Shown piece by piece: positions 44,633 to 55,459 of a stretch of DNA of 64,000 nt. Made by a program: the position numbers and the translations under genes. Every line of letters starts with the position of its first letter. Position 1 is the stretch's first letter. The notes beneath the pieces were generated by a model. That model saw nothing but the letters and a program-made list of their open reading frames with translations. It had not been told where the DNA came from and made no database searches. Origin of the DNA: Aureimonas altamirensis (lineage in GTDB: Bacteria; Pseudomonadota; Alphaproteobacteria; Rhizobiales; Rhizobiaceae); NCBI RefSeq assembly GCF_023702225.1, contig NZ_JAMQCO010000001.1, positions 62,001 to 126,000 of the forward strand, given 5' to 3'.

Positions 44633-45088
44633 ATGACAGTTTCCATCGCCCTCTACCAGCCGGACATCGCCGGCAACGCCGGCACGATCCTTCGGCTGGG
44701 CGCCTGCATGGGCGTACCCGTCGAGATCATCGAACCTGCCGGCTTCGACCTGTCCGACCGAAATCTGCGGCGCGCCGGCATGGACTACCTGGAATTGGCG
44801 ACGCTGCGCCGCCATGTCGAGTACCCGGCCTTCGACAAGGCCCGCCGCGAAGCCGGCCGGCGCGTGATCCTGCTGACGACGAAGGCGACGCGCGCCTACA
44901 CGGACTTTTCCTACGGCGCGCAGGATATCCTGCTGTTCGGCCGCGAAAGCGCCGGGGTTCCCTCCCATGTGCACGACGCGGCCGATGCCCGCCTGACCAT
45001 TCCGATGGCGGCGGGCGCACGCTCCTTGAACCTTGCCGTCAGCGCGGCCATGGTGCTGGGCGAAGCGTTGCGGCAGACGCGCGGCTGA
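44633..45088 (+). CDS. trmL: tRNA (cytidine(34)-2'-O)-methyltransferase
   Basis: A 151-residue SPOUT methyltransferase, the smallest of the family. The trefoil-knot signature is intact: ALYQPDIAGNAGTILRLGACMGV at the start, DILLFGRESAGVP in the middle, and IPMAAGARSLNLAVSAAMVLGEALRQ at the SAM-binding end. It methylates the wobble base of leucine tRNAs. Normal length. Divergent from the ABC exporter gene, and 27 bases before galE. Confidence 0.93.
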   Translation: MTVSIALYQPDIAGNAGTILRLGACMGVPVEIIEPAGFDLSDRNLRRAGMDYLELATLRRHVEYPAFDKARREAGRRVILLTTKATRAYTDFSYGAQDILLFGRESAGVPSHVHDAADARLTIPMAAGARSLNLAVSAAMVLGEALRQTRG

Positions 45089-45115
45089 CGACGAAACCGA
45101 AAGAAGGCAGGCCAC

Positions 45116-46105
45116 ATGACGATTCTGGTAACCGGCGGCGCAGGCTATATCGGCAGCCACATGGTCTACGAACTCCTCGACAGGGGCGAGACGGTGGTGG
45201 TTCTGGACCGGCTGTCCACCGGGTTCGACTGGGCTGTCGCCCCCGGCGCCGAACTGGTGGTGGGCGATATCGGCGACCAACCGATGGTGGAGCGCCTGAT
45301 CGCCGACCGCGGCATCGATTCGATCATCCACTTCGCGGGTTCCGTGGTGGTGCCGGACTCGGTCGCGGACCCGCTGGAATACTATCTCAACAACACTGTA
45401 CGCAGCCGCAGCCTCATCGCCGCGGCGGTGGCCGGCGGCGTCGACAACTTCATCTTCTCGTCCACGGCCGCAGTCTACGGCTCGCCCGAGGCGGTCCCGG
45501 TGACGGAAGCCGCGCCCAAGGCGCCGGAATCGCCCTATGGCGCGTCGAAGCTGATGACGGAGCGCATGCTGGAAGATGTTTCCCAGGCGCATGCGCTGCG
45601 CTACGCGATCCTGCGCTATTTCAACGTGGCGGGCGCCGATCCGGACGGTCGCACCGGCCAGTCGACGCGCGGCGCCACGCACCTCATCAAGGTCGCCTGC
45701 GAGACCGCGCTGGGCAAGCGCGACGGCATGAAGGTGTTCGGCACGGACTACCCTACGGCGGACGGCACCTGCGTCCGCGACTATATCCATGTCACGGACC
45801 TTGTCGGTGCGCATGCCGGCGCGCTGGACTATCTGCGCAGCGGCGGCGACAGCACGGTGGCCAATTGCGGCTATGGCCGCGGCTATTCGGTGCTGGAGGT
45901 GCTGGACACGGTGCGCGACGTGGTCGGGCGGGACTTTCCGGTGGAAACGGCGGGCCGCCGCCCGGGCGACGCGTCCGCCATCGTGGCGGATGGCAGCCGG
46001 GCCCGCGCGCTCTTCGACTGGACCCCGCGCCACGACGACCTGCCCGGCATCGTCCGGAACGCCCTTGCCTGGGAAGAGAAGCTCATGCGGCGCAACACGC
46101 CGTAA
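45116..46105 (+). CDS. galE: UDP-glucose 4-epimerase
   Basis: A 329-residue extended short-chain dehydrogenase. NAD-binding motif TGGAGYIGSHM, catalytic pair in SPYGASKLMTE (Tyr-x-x-x-Lys), the active-site serine in FSSTAAVYG, LRYFNVAGAD and the sugar-binding C-terminus with VRDYIHVTDLV. It interconverts UDP-glucose and UDP-galactose for surface polysaccharides. AAGGCAGG precedes the ATG. It is followed by ftsI after 108 bases. Confidence 0.92.
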   Translation: MTILVTGGAGYIGSHMVYELLDRGETVVVLDRLSTGFDWAVAPGAELVVGDIGDQPMVERLIADRGIDSIIHFAGSVVVPDSVADPLEYYLNNTVRSRSLIAAAVAGGVDNFIFSSTAAVYGSPEAVPVTEAAPKAPESPYGASKLMTERMLEDVSQAHALRYAILRYFNVAGADPDGRTGQSTRGATHLIKVACETALGKRDGMKVFGTDYPTADGTCVRDYIHVTDLVGAHAGALDYLRSGGDSTVANCGYGRGYSVLEVLDTVRDVVGRDFPVETAGRRPGDASAIVADGSRARALFDWTPRHDDLPGIVRNALAWEEKLMRRNTP

Positions 46106-46133
46106 GAAAATTCGTGCCGGACATCAATCAAGG

Positions 46134-46148
46134 TTAACCAGTTCTCAA
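46134..46148 (+). promoter_or_regulatory. CtrA-like site upstream of ftsI
   Basis: TTAA, seven bases, TCAA: one mismatch from the TTAA-N7-TTAA consensus of the alphaproteobacterial cell-cycle regulator CtrA. It lies 66 bases before the ftsI start. CtrA control of division genes is known in this class; this particular site is unproven. Confidence 0.35.
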
Positions 46149-46213
46149 CGCAGCCGCGGCCATCATGGGCGGATGGACTGGCCCCCGGGCCATCGACAGA
46201 GCGTGAGCCGCCA

Positions 46214-47913
46214 ATGCCCCAGAACAGGATGGAATCCGGCAAGAGCCGTGTCCGCGTCAACCTCGTGCTCGGCATCTTCCTTGCCGCGCATGTCGCCATC
46301 GTCGGGCGGCTGGTGGATTTCGCCTACAGCGAGCCGGCGGTGCCCAATTACGGCATCGCCGCGCCCTCCACGGCGCGGCCGGACATACTGGACCGCAACG
46401 GCAACATCCTGGCGCGCGACCTCGCCACCTTCTCCGTCTACGCCGAGCCACGCCGCATCGTGGATGCCGACGAGGCGGTCGAAAAACTGCTGACGGCCAT
46501 GCCGGACCTGAACGCCAAGTCGCTCTACCAGCGGCTCAGCGGCAAATCCGGCTTCACCTGGATCAAGCGGTCGATCAACCCCGCCAAGCAGCAGGAAATC
46601 CTGAATCTCGGCATTCCGGGCATCGGCTTCCGCGAGGAGGTCAAGCGCCTCTATCCGAACGGACCCGCGGCCGCGCAGGTGCTCGGGGCGGTGAATGTGG
46701 ACAATGTCGGCATCGCCGGCATCGAGAAATGGATCGACACATCCGGCCTCGGCGTGCTGCGCACAACCGGCATGCGCTACGAGCGCGCCGACCTCGACCC
46801 CGTGCAACTGTCCATCGATCTCTATGTCCAGCACGCCTTTACCGACCAACTGGCGAAGGAGATCGAGAAATACGAGGCCGTCGGCGGGGCCGGCCTGCTG
46901 ATGGACGTCACCAATGGCGAGGTCCTGTCGCTGGTGTCCCTGCCCGACTTCGATCCCAACGATCCGACACAGGCGCTCAAGAAGGAAAACATCAACCGCA
47001 TCAATGTCGGCGTGTACGAGATGGGTTCCACCTTCAAGGCGCTCACCACCGCCATGGCGGTCGACAGCGGGCAGTTCAACCTGCGCTCCGTCATCGACGC
47101 ATCCAAGCCGCTCAGCTTCGGGCGCTTCGCCATCCGCGACTATCGCGGCGAGTACCGGCCACTGAACCTTCCGGAAGCCTTCCTGGTGTCGTCCAACATC
47201 GCCTTCGGCAAGATGGCGCTGGCCGTCGGCGTCGAGAAGCACAAGGCCTTCCTGGCCAAGATGGGCGAGACGACCCGCCTGACCACGGAACTGCCCGAGA
47301 GCGCAGCTCCCATCGTGCCGAAGCGGTGGACCGACGTGAACACCGCCACCATCGCCTTCGGGCACGGCCTTGCCGTTACGCCCCTGCAGGCGGCAACGGG
47401 CGTGGCCGGCCTGGTCAATGGCGGCCACCTGATCCGCCCGACATTCATCAAGGGCACGCCGGTCGCCGACCGCATGATCGCCGACAATGTCGTGGCGCCG
47501 GAAACAAGCGAGACCTTGCGCTACCTGATGCGGTTGAACGCCGTGATAGGCTCGGCCAAGCGCGCGAACGTTCCGGGTTACTTCATCGGCGGCAAGACGG
47601 GAACGGCCGAAAAGGTCGTCAACGGCCGCTACGACAAGTCGCGCGTGATGACGTCCTTCATGGGCGTCCTGCCGGCCAACGACCCGAAATACCTGATGCT
47701 GGTGATCCTGGACGAGCCGAAGGGATCGAAGGAGACCTATGGCTTCCGCACCTCGGGCTGGAACGCCGTGCCGGCCGGCGGCCGCATCTTCGAACGGATC
47801 CTGCCGCTGCTGCACCTTGCGCCCGTCTACGACAATCCGCCGGACCCCTTCCCGGTGGCGACGCGGCAGAATGCCTACGGCTACCAGAACGTATTGCCGC
47901 AATCGGCCGCGCG

Positions 47914-47917
<4 letters not shown>
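46214..47917 (+). CDS. ftsI: Septal peptidoglycan transpeptidase (class B penicillin-binding protein)
   Basis: A 567-residue division transpeptidase. One N-terminal membrane segment (about 14-32), the dimerisation domain starting [25 protein letters not shown], then the catalytic domain with all three penicillin-binding motifs: STFK (Ser272), SSN (326-328) and KTGT (461-464). The sequence pattern is that of rhizobial FtsI. Unusually, it is not within a division/cell-wall gene cluster here: galE precedes it and a sugar-transport operon meets it tail to tail, with stop codons overlapping by four bases. A second copy elsewhere is possible. Confidence 0.93.
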
Positions 47918-48993
<1,076 letters not shown>

Positions 48994-48996
48994 GGC

Positions 48997-49989
48997 TCAA
49001 GCCTCTGCGTGTTCGATGCCGTCTTCGGCCAGCAGGCGCCGGGCGACGGCTTCGTCGGTGACGAGATGGGTGACGGTGGGCCCCAGAAGAGTGGCCCGTA
49101 TGATGGGGTGCTTGTGCAGCCCCCCGGACGCGAGGATGCGAACGGGAATGGCCGCGAACGTATCGGGCGACAGGCCGACGACGCGTTCGCGCAGCGAATG
49201 GTCCACCGGCCGCCCGTCGACGTCCAGGAAGGTGCCGAGCACGTCGCCTACCGCACCGGCCCGTCGCAGGCCTTCCAGTTCGTGCGCCACGATGCTGGTG
49301 GAGGCGAGGATGGATCGGGACGAAAGGTCGCCCGCCGAGATCATGGCGATGTCCACTGCGGACGCACGCGCAAGCACCTCCTCCAGCCCGGGATGCGACA
49401 GCAGCGCGGCGCGGATGTCGGTGCTCGGGCAATAGATGGGCGCAGCCAGGTAGTGGCATTCGGCGGCGATGCGGTTGGCGACGGCCGTCGCCACGCCGAT
49501 CGTATTGATGCCCGAGCCCCGCGTCAGGCTGCCCATCAGCGTCACCACGTCGGCGTCGGCCAGCCTGCGGGCGGTCAGGTTGCGCACGCCGGCCCACAGG
49601 GTGCGGCCCCAGCCGAGGCCAAGGTCCACGCCCGGCTGCAGCATGGTGTCGAGCAGCGTGCCCGCCGCCTCCCCCACGGCGCGCTGGGTCTCCTCGACCG
49701 AGTCCAGCGCCGGCACGACGACGGCTTCGGCGAGGCCGAAGCGCTCCCGAAGCGCCTCGGCCAGCGCGATGCAACCGGCGATGGGTATGCGAATGTCGAA
49801 ACGGACAAGTCCGTCGGCGCGCGCCTGCCCGATGATGCGGTTGACGCGAAGCCGGGTCAGACCCAGCTTTTCAGCCACCTGCTGCTGCGTCATTCCGCCG
49901 ACATAGTAGTACCAGACGGCACGCGCCGTCAGTTCGCCGCCTTCCGGCAACGACCCGTCGGAAGCGATGCCGCCTTCCGCGACGCTCAT
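48997..49989 (-). CDS. SorC/DeoR-type sugar-binding transcriptional regulator
   Basis: A 330-residue regulator. An N-terminal helix-turn-helix (AVWYYYVGGMTQQQVAEKLGLTRLRVNRIIGQAR) is joined to the SorC sugar-binding domain, a sugar-phosphate-isomerase-like fold with LGLGWGRTLWAGV, the ATAVANRIAAECHYLAAPIYCPS segment and the end GPTVTHLVTDEAVARRLL. These regulators sense a phosphorylated sugar or polyol. The start is the ATG at 49989 in an ATGA overlap with the permease stop, so it is made with the transporter; the inverted repeat at 53692-53717 is the most likely operator. Confidence 0.88.
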   Translation of the reverse strand: MSVAEGGIASDGSLPEGGELTARAVWYYYVGGMTQQQVAEKLGLTRLRVNRIIGQARADGLVRFDIRIPIAGCIALAEALRERFGLAEAVVVPALDSVEETQRAVGEAAGTLLDTMLQPGVDLGLGWGRTLWAGVRNLTARRLADADVVTLMGSLTRGSGINTIGVATAVANRIAAECHYLAAPIYCPSTDIRAALLSHPGLEEVLARASAVDIAMISAGDLSSRSILASTSIVAHELEGLRRAGAVGDVLGTFLDVDGRPVDHSLRERVVGLSPDTFAAIPVRILASGGLHKHPIIRATLLGPTVTHLVTDEAVARRLLAEDGIEHAEA

Positions 49990-50804
49990 TTGGTGGCGCC
50001 CATGGTGAGGCCGCGGACCATGTGGCGAGAGACGAGGATGGCGAAGATGGTGACCGGCAGGACGATCAGCGTGCCCGTCGCCATGATCTTGCCCCAGGGC
50101 AGTTCGTAGCCCGACATGAAGCTGGTTGCGATGACGGGCGCGGTCTGCACGTTGCGGCGCGTCAGCACCAGCGCGTACATCAGTTCGTTCCATGAGAAGA
50201 TGAAGCTGAAGATCGCGGAAACGGCGATGCCCGGCACGCCCAGCGGCACGTAGATGCGGCGGAAGATGGTGAACTGGCTGGCTCCGTCCAGCCGCGCCGC
50301 CTGTTCCAGCTCGCCCGGGATGGAGCGGAACTGGTCCGTGCAGATCCAGACGACGATCGGCAGGTTGAAGGTCAGGTAGATCAGCACCAGCACCGCATAG
50401 CTGTCGAGCAGACGGAGCTGGTTTGCCAGAAGATAGACGGGCAGCGCCAGCACGATGGGCGAGACCATGCGGTTGGAGATGAACCAGAACCAGAGATCGG
50501 ATTTGCCGCGAAAGTCGAACCGCGCCAGCGCATAGGCCGCAGGTGTTCCCAGCAGCACGGCGATGGCGGTGGTTGCGCAGGCGACGATGAGGGAGTCGCC
50601 GATGGAAGACAGGACCCGCGGGTCGGCCAGGACGGCGCGATAATGGTCCAGCGTCGGGTTGAATATCCACATCGGCGGCGAGGCCAGGAGGTCCGATTGT
50701 TGCTTCAGGCTGGAAGAGACCATCCAGTAGAAGGGAAACAGCGTGAAGACGATGACGGCCAGAAGGCCCAGCGCGTGCAGGGCGCGCGAAAGCGGCGAGG
50801 TCAT
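49986..50804 (-). CDS. Carbohydrate ABC transporter permease, MalG type
   Basis: A 272-residue permease with six membrane helices. The EAA coupling motif appears as EQAARLDGASQFTIFRRIYVPLGVPGIA, and the family opening TLFPFYWMVSSSLK is present. The open frame continues upstream to 51653, but the ATG at 50804 overlaps the preceding stop (ATGA) and gives standard length. It forms the channel with the MalF-type partner. The C-terminus (VRGLTMGATK) is the usual one. Confidence 0.91.
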   Translation of the reverse strand: MTSPLSRALHALGLLAVIVFTLFPFYWMVSSSLKQQSDLLASPPMWIFNPTLDHYRAVLADPRVLSSIGDSLIVACATTAIAVLLGTPAAYALARFDFRGKSDLWFWFISNRMVSPIVLALPVYLLANQLRLLDSYAVLVLIYLTFNLPIVVWICTDQFRSIPGELEQAARLDGASQFTIFRRIYVPLGVPGIAVSAIFSFIFSWNELMYALVLTRRNVQTAPVIATSFMSGYELPWGKIMATGTLIVLPVTIFAILVSRHMVRGLTMGATK

Positions 50805-51706
50805 CACTCGATCTCCCGGTAGAAGAGGCGGATGTAAAGCCGGCTGATGATGATGGTGAAGATGAGCAGGATGATCGCCTGCGCCGACGCAAGCCCCATG
50901 TCGAAGATGCGGAAGCCCACCCGCTGGATATAGACGGAGACGAGGTCGGTGGCCGAGCCCGGACCGCCGCGCGTCATCACGAAGACCATGTCGAACAGCT
51001 TCAGCACGTCGGCGGACCGCAGGATCAGGATGGCCGTCAGCCCCGGCAGAAGATAGGGCAGTTGCACATGGCGCAGCAGGGCGAGCCTGGACCGCGTTTC
51101 CAGCCGGGCCGCCTCCTCGATCTCCACGGGCACCATCGACAGCCCGGCCAGGAAGATGAGCGCGCAGAAGGGCGTCCACTGCCAGATGTCCATGACCACG
51201 ATGGCGGTGAAGGCCCCCGCCGGAGAGCCGAGCCAGTTGAAGCCCGGCAGTCCGAACCACCCGATGATCTGGTTGGCCACGCCGAAGTCGCCGTTGAAGA
51301 TAAGGCGCCCGATCAGGCCGACGACGGCATAGGTGGTCGCCAGCGGCACCACCAGCGACACCCGTGCGAAGGCGCGCAGGAAGCCGAGTCCCGGACGGTG
51401 CAGCAGCAGCGCCACGAATAGGCCGAGCGCGATCTGCACCGGCAGCGCCGTCACGTAGAAGCGCAGCGTCAGCAGCAGCGCGTTCCAGAAGGTGGAATCG
51501 TTGAAGACGGCGACGTAATTGTCGAAGCCTATGAAGGGGAACCCGTCTCGCGGCCGCGTGATGTTGTAACGCCGAAACGACGTAACGAGCGCGAAGAGCA
51601 GCGGATAGATGCCGACCGCCAGCAGCACGAAGATCGACGGCGCCAGAAACCACATAGGTGTGAAGCGCCCGTAGCCTCTGTTCGGTTTTCGCGTTTCGAT
51701 GGTCAT
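50804..51706 (-). CDS. Carbohydrate ABC transporter permease, MalF type
   Basis: A 300-residue permease of the CUT1 class with six helices (ten-residue basic N-terminus, then MWFLAPSIFVLLAVGIYPLLFALVTSF). The EAA motif reads EIEEAARLETRSRLALLRHVQLPYLLPGL. Partner of the MalG-type subunit, with which it overlaps by one base. It starts nine bases after the isomerase stop. Confidence 0.91.
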   Translation of the reverse strand: MTIETRKPNRGYGRFTPMWFLAPSIFVLLAVGIYPLLFALVTSFRRYNITRPRDGFPFIGFDNYVAVFNDSTFWNALLLTLRFYVTALPVQIALGLFVALLLHRPGLGFLRAFARVSLVVPLATTYAVVGLIGRLIFNGDFGVANQIIGWFGLPGFNWLGSPAGAFTAIVVMDIWQWTPFCALIFLAGLSMVPVEIEEAARLETRSRLALLRHVQLPYLLPGLTAILILRSADVLKLFDMVFVMTRGGPGSATDLVSVYIQRVGFRIFDMGLASAQAIILLIFTIIISRLYIRLFYREIE

Positions 51707-51715
51707 CCGCCTGCC

Positions 51716-52273
51716 CTATTCCAGGTTGGTGTGCCGCGCGCGCATGGCGCCGGCATCGACGGAGAGACGCTTCGCCAGGGCCAGGACGGCCATCTCGAAA
51801 AGGATGAACTCGGCCCCCTCGAACAGCGAGCCCATCGGCAGCACGGATGCGCCGCCGACATCGTCCGCCATCGTCTGCGCCGGCACCACCAGCACGATGT
51901 CGGCCAGCCGCGCGGCGCTGCCGTCGGGATTGGCTGTGGCGAGGGCGATGCGCGCACCCGCCGCCCTCGCCACGCCCATCAGCCCGTCTACGGTGGAAAA
52001 ACCGCCGGGCCCGGCCGAAACGACCAGAAGGTCGCCCGGCCCGATGGACGGTGTCGTCATGTCGCCGACCATGGAAACGTCGAGCCCCAGATGGAAGAGG
52101 CGCATGGCGAAGCCCTTGATCGCCAACCCCTCGCGGCCGACGCCATAGAGGGCGATGCGGCGCGCTAGGGCGATGGCGTCGACGAAGGCGACGAAGCCGC
52201 CCTCGTCCATCCGGTCCAGAGCCGCGCCGATCTCGTCCAGCGCGGCCCGATAGGGGCCAATCGTCGTCGGCAC
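51716..52273 (-). CDS. SIS-domain sugar isomerase (6-phospho-3-hexuloisomerase-like)
   Basis: A 185-residue protein consisting of one SIS domain: ARRIALYGVGREGLAIKGFAMRLFHLG, then VGDMTTPSIGPGDLLVVSAGPG and ATANPDGSAARLADIVLVVPAQT. Size and motifs match the 6-phospho-3-hexuloisomerase (HxlB/PHI) group, which interconverts ketose phosphates; the exact reaction here is open. The start is GTG at 52273, sharing one base with the TAG of the binding-protein gene. An isomerase inside a transport operon suggests the imported sugar is processed as a phospho-ketose. Confidence 0.82.
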   Translation of the reverse strand: MPTTIGPYRAALDEIGAALDRMDEGGFVAFVDAIALARRIALYGVGREGLAIKGFAMRLFHLGLDVSMVGDMTTPSIGPGDLLVVSAGPGGFSTVDGLMGVARAAGARIALATANPDGSAARLADIVLVVPAQTMADDVGGASVLPMGSLFEGAEFILFEMAVLALAKRLSVDAGAMRARHTNLE

Positions 52274-53616
52274 TATTGCAGCAGCGCCTTATCGCCGCCG
52301 TAATACCCTTCCTGTTCCAGCACCTGCTCCATCCGCTGGCCGATCTCCTTGGCGCCGTTTTCCACCGTCACCTCGCCCAGCATCATCTTGGTGCCCCATT
52401 CGGCGACGATCTCCGAGATGGCCGGCCACGCGGGGAAACGCGGACGGAATTCCGGCACGCCCTTCTGCCACGACGCCACCATCGGCTCGACGAACTGGTA
52501 CGTCTCCCGGACTTCGGGATCCTCATAGACCGCGGTGCGGCCGGAGACGCCGCCCGCATCCACATAGGCCCGCGCGATGTCTTCCGAGGTCGCCCACTGG
52601 ATGAACAGCCAGGACGCCTTCTGAAGATCCTCCGGCGCCTGCGAGGCGACGGCCAGCGAGAAGCCGCCCAGCGCAGGCAGGCGGCCGGCCGGGCCCTCCG
52701 GCTCAGGCGCCACGGCGAGGCAGTCGCCGAGCGTCGACGTCGCAGGGTCGGCCAGCGTGGAGTAGAAGGACGACCATTCGGTGATCATCGCCACCTGGCC
52801 CTGCGCCAGCGCGTTGACGGCCTCGTTGTGATCGTAGCTGACAATGCCTTGCGGCATGTACTGCATCAGCTCCTGCCTGAAGTTAAGCCCGGCCTGGCTG
52901 CCCTCGCTCATCAGGTTCGAGCGGAACTCGTCGTTCAGGAGCGAGCCGCCGAAAGGCCACAGCACCCGCATGAAACTGTCGGCCGACTGCGTCTCGCCGC
53001 GGCGCGACTGCAGTGCGAAGGCGAACTTGCCGTCCTTTGTCAGCTTGGGGCCGTATTCGTCCTTCAACTGCGTCCAACTATCCGGCGGTCCGTCGAAGCC
53101 GGCCTCCTCGAGCATGCAGCGATTGTAGAAGAGAAGGCCCGAATAATTGTCGAAGGGCAGTCCGTAGACGGTGCCGTCCCAGGTGCCGAACGCATCCAGG
53201 AGCAGCGGGAAGAACCCTTGCAGGTTCAGCTTCGGATCGGTGATCTCGGGATCGCCGGTAAAATTCTCGACGGGGACGATCCAGCCGTTCTCGGCAAACT
53301 CGCCGATCCAGACCAGGTCGACCAGGGCGATGGTCAGGTCTCCCATCGAGGTGAAGTTGAGAACCTGCCGCTCGCGCGTGTTCTCATAGGGGACGATTTC
53401 GTAATTGACCTTGATGCCCGTCGCCTCCTCGAACTGGGGCAGCAGATCTATGATCGCGCGGTAGCCCGGCCGATCCAGGAAAATGACGCTGATCTCGGAT
53501 CCCCTGTAGGGCTCCGCCGCCTTTTCGAGGCTCCAGCCTTCTCCTTGCGCCATGGCGTGCGGAGCCGCGCAGGCAAGCGCCGCCACGCTGGCGCAGGCCA
53601 GCAAGAACTGTCTCAT
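52273..53616 (-). CDS. Carbohydrate ABC transporter substrate-binding protein
   Basis: A 447-residue exported type 1 extracellular solute-binding protein. Signal peptide 1-24 (ending HAMAQ), then a lobe-one opening [37 protein letters not shown] and hinge-region [15 protein letters not shown]. The ATG at 53616 is preceded by GGGAGGAA. As first gene of the operon it should be made in excess. Family members bind di- and oligosaccharides, polyols or glycerol phosphodiesters; the ligand is not evident. The nearby xylulose reductase-like gene hints at a pentitol or pentose. Confidence 0.9.
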   Translation of the reverse strand: MRQFLLACASVAALACAAPHAMAQGEGWSLEKAAEPYRGSEISVIFLDRPGYRAIIDLLPQFEEATGIKVNYEIVPYENTRERQVLNFTSMGDLTIALVDLVWIGEFAENGWIVPVENFTGDPEITDPKLNLQGFFPLLLDAFGTWDGTVYGLPFDNYSGLLFYNRCMLEEAGFDGPPDSWTQLKDEYGPKLTKDGKFAFALQSRRGETQSADSFMRVLWPFGGSLLNDEFRSNLMSEGSQAGLNFRQELMQYMPQGIVSYDHNEAVNALAQGQVAMITEWSSFYSTLADPATSTLGDCLAVAPEPEGPAGRLPALGGFSLAVASQAPEDLQKASWLFIQWATSEDIARAYVDAGGVSGRTAVYEDPEVRETYQFVEPMVASWQKGVPEFRPRFPAWPAISEIVAEWGTKMMLGEVTVENGAKEIGQRMEQVLEQEGYYGGDKALLQ

Positions 53617-53691
53617 GATTTCCTCCCGGTACGATCGCGCTCCCGGCGATCTATACCGAAGGTTAAGATACAAACTTGCGGTTGTGAAGAG

Positions 53692-53717
53692 ATTTTGTAA
53701 AAACGGAAATACAAAAT
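53692..53717. promoter_or_regulatory. Inverted repeat in the divergent sugar-operon promoter region
   Basis: ATTTTGTA, ten bases, TACAAAAT: eight-base perfect arms centred 88 bases from the binding-protein start and 35 from the dehydrogenase start. A third half-site, TACAAA, lies at 53669-53674. An AT-rich palindrome between two divergent sugar genes is where the SorC-type regulator encoded in the operon would be expected to bind. Confidence 0.6.
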
Positions 53718-53739
53718 ATCACCCGGTGGGAGGGCGACG

Positions 53740-54465
53740 ATGGATCTGTCTGGCAGGCGCATACTCGTGACCGGCGCCGGAAAAGGCATCGGGCGTGCCA
53801 CTGCCCTTCTGCTGGCTCGCCTGGGCGCGCGCGTCGTCGCCGTGGGGCGCACCGCAGCCGACCTTGAAAGCCTTTCCGGCGAAACCTCGTGCGAGACCGT
53901 CCAGGCCGATCTGGCCGACTCAGAGGCCGTCGAGGGACTGATCGCCCGTGCCGGAAAGGTGGACGATCTGGTCAACTGTGCCGGCACGACGACGCTGGAG
54001 CCGGCAATGGATTTCCGCCTGGAGACGTTCGAGGAAATCATGGCCGTCAATGTGCGGGCGCCGCTGGCGCTGTCGCGCGATTTCGCGCGACAGGCGATAG
54101 ACCGCGGTGCCGGCGGAAGCATCGTCAACGTGTCCAGTATCGCGTCCACCGTCGGCATCCGCGACCACCTCGTCTACTGTGCCTCCAAGGGCGCGCTCGA
54201 TGCGGCCACGCGCGTGATGGCGCTGGAATACGGGCCGCACGGCATTCGCGCCAATGCCGTCAACCCGGTCGTGACGCTGACGCCGATGGCGGTAAAGGCC
54301 TGGAGCGACGCCGACAAGGCAAGGCCGATGCTTCAGCGCATCCCGATGGGGCGCTTCGTGGAGCCGGAGGAAGTTGCCGAGGCGGTCGCATTCCTGCTCG
54401 GCCCGGCGGCGGCGATGCTGAACGGCATCTGCCTGCCCGTCGATGGCGGCTTCACTGCCGTCTGA
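53740..54465 (+). CDS. Short-chain dehydrogenase, L-xylulose reductase-like
   Basis: A 241-residue classical SDR: cofactor motif VTGAGKGIGRATALLLARLGARVVAV with the Arg in VGRTAADL that favours NADPH, NAG-like motif here NCAGTTTLEPAMDF, catalytic Ser in IVNVSSIAS and YxxxK as YCASKGALDAATRVMALEYGP. The VNPVVTLTPMAVKAWSDADKARPMLQRIPMGRF stretch closely follows animal L-xylulose reductase (DCXR) as I recall it. It should interconvert a keto-sugar and a polyol. It is divergent from the sugar transport operon and shares its control region. Confidence 0.82.
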   Translation: MDLSGRRILVTGAGKGIGRATALLLARLGARVVAVGRTAADLESLSGETSCETVQADLADSEAVEGLIARAGKVDDLVNCAGTTTLEPAMDFRLETFEEIMAVNVRAPLALSRDFARQAIDRGAGGSIVNVSSIASTVGIRDHLVYCASKGALDAATRVMALEYGPHGIRANAVNPVVTLTPMAVKAWSDADKARPMLQRIPMGRFVEPEEVAEAVAFLLGPAAAMLNGICLPVDGGFTAV

Positions 54466-54469
54466 GCCA

Positions 54470-55360
54470 TCACGCCCCAGTGCCCTCCCCGACATCGAGC
54501 GCCGTCAGGAGCCATTCGGTGAACAGGCGCACCTTGCGCGGCACAGGGCCGGGCGGCGCGCAGAGCCAATAGGAATGCCCGTTCCGAGCGATATGGCGGA
54601 AGGGCGCGAGCAGGCGCCCTTCCGCCCGCTCGGCCCGGTAGAAGAAGGGTGTCAGGATCGCCGCTCCGTTGCCCGCCATCGCAGCCATGGCTTCCAGGTG
54701 CTGCGAACCCATGGTCGAGGCTCGCCCGGACGAAGGCGGCCTGTGAACGCCGACCTCGTCAAACCACTGATCCCACCATGGGTCTCCCGGATCGATCAGC
54801 GGAAAGCCCGCAAGGTCCGACGGCGTCGAGAGCTGGCCGAACCGTTCCAGGGCGGCCGGAGAAACCATGGGCGTGAACTCGACAGGCAGCAGCCGCGTCG
54901 CCTGCATGGCGGCCCAGCCGCCCGGCCCGGAGCGGATGGCCACGTCGAAACGCCCGGAGCCGAGTTGTTCGAGCGCCGTCGCCGCCTCGATGCGCACGGC
55001 GATATCGGGATGGGACATCTGGAAGACGCCGATGTGCGGAGCAAGCCATTGCGAGGCGAAGGTGGGCACCACCGTCATGGAGAGAACCTCGGTGCGCTCG
55101 GCCGCGGCCCGCGCGAACGTCTCGGACAATTGGCCGAACGCCTCGCGAACGCCGGGCGCCAGCAGGCGCCCTGTCTCCGTAAGCTCGATATGGCGATGGC
55201 GGCGGTGGAACAGCTTTCCCACCCGGTCTTCCAGAACCTTGATCTGGTAGCTGACCGCAGCCTGGCTCATCCCCAGTTCGTCGCCGGCCCGACTGAAGCT
55301 GAGATTGCGCGCGACCGCCTCGAAGACGCGAATGGCAGACAAGGGCGGCAACGTGGACAT
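54470..55360 (-). CDS. LysR-family transcriptional regulator (GcvA-like)
   Basis: A 296-residue LysR regulator. The helix-turn-helix reads LPPLSAIRVFEAVARNLSFSRAGDELGMSQAAVSYQIKVLEDRVGKLFHR, the pattern of the GcvA/AmpR branch; the periplasmic-binding-protein-like effector domain follows (VVPTFASQWLAPHIGVFQMSHPDIAVRIE). It ends four bases from the dehydrogenase stop (convergent). A nine-base inverted repeat lies just upstream of its start, suggesting autoregulation and control of the divergent small ORF. Confidence 0.9.
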   Translation of the reverse strand: MSTLPPLSAIRVFEAVARNLSFSRAGDELGMSQAAVSYQIKVLEDRVGKLFHRRHRHIELTETGRLLAPGVREAFGQLSETFARAAAERTEVLSMTVVPTFASQWLAPHIGVFQMSHPDIAVRIEAATALEQLGSGRFDVAIRSGPGGWAAMQATRLLPVEFTPMVSPAALERFGQLSTPSDLAGFPLIDPGDPWWDQWFDEVGVHRPPSSGRASTMGSQHLEAMAAMAGNGAAILTPFFYRAERAEGRLLAPFRHIARNGHSYWLCAPPGPVPRKVRLFTEWLLTALDVGEGTGA

Positions 55361-55373
55361 GCTATCGAACCAC

Positions 55374-55414
55374 CTTATGCCAAGAGGGCGAACTTCGATT
55401 GGTCATGGCATAAG
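55374..55414. promoter_or_regulatory. Long inverted repeat, likely LysR operator
   Basis: CTTATGCCA and TGGCATAAG, nine-base perfect arms separated by 23 bases, occupy the 99-base gap between the LysR start (55360) and the divergent small ORF (55460). Placement between a LysR gene and its divergent neighbour is the classical site of LysR binding. Arm length makes chance unlikely. Confidence 0.65.
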
Positions 55415-55459
55415 CACCGAGGCATTGTCCATGCATCAGGGCAGCATGGACACACGGAC

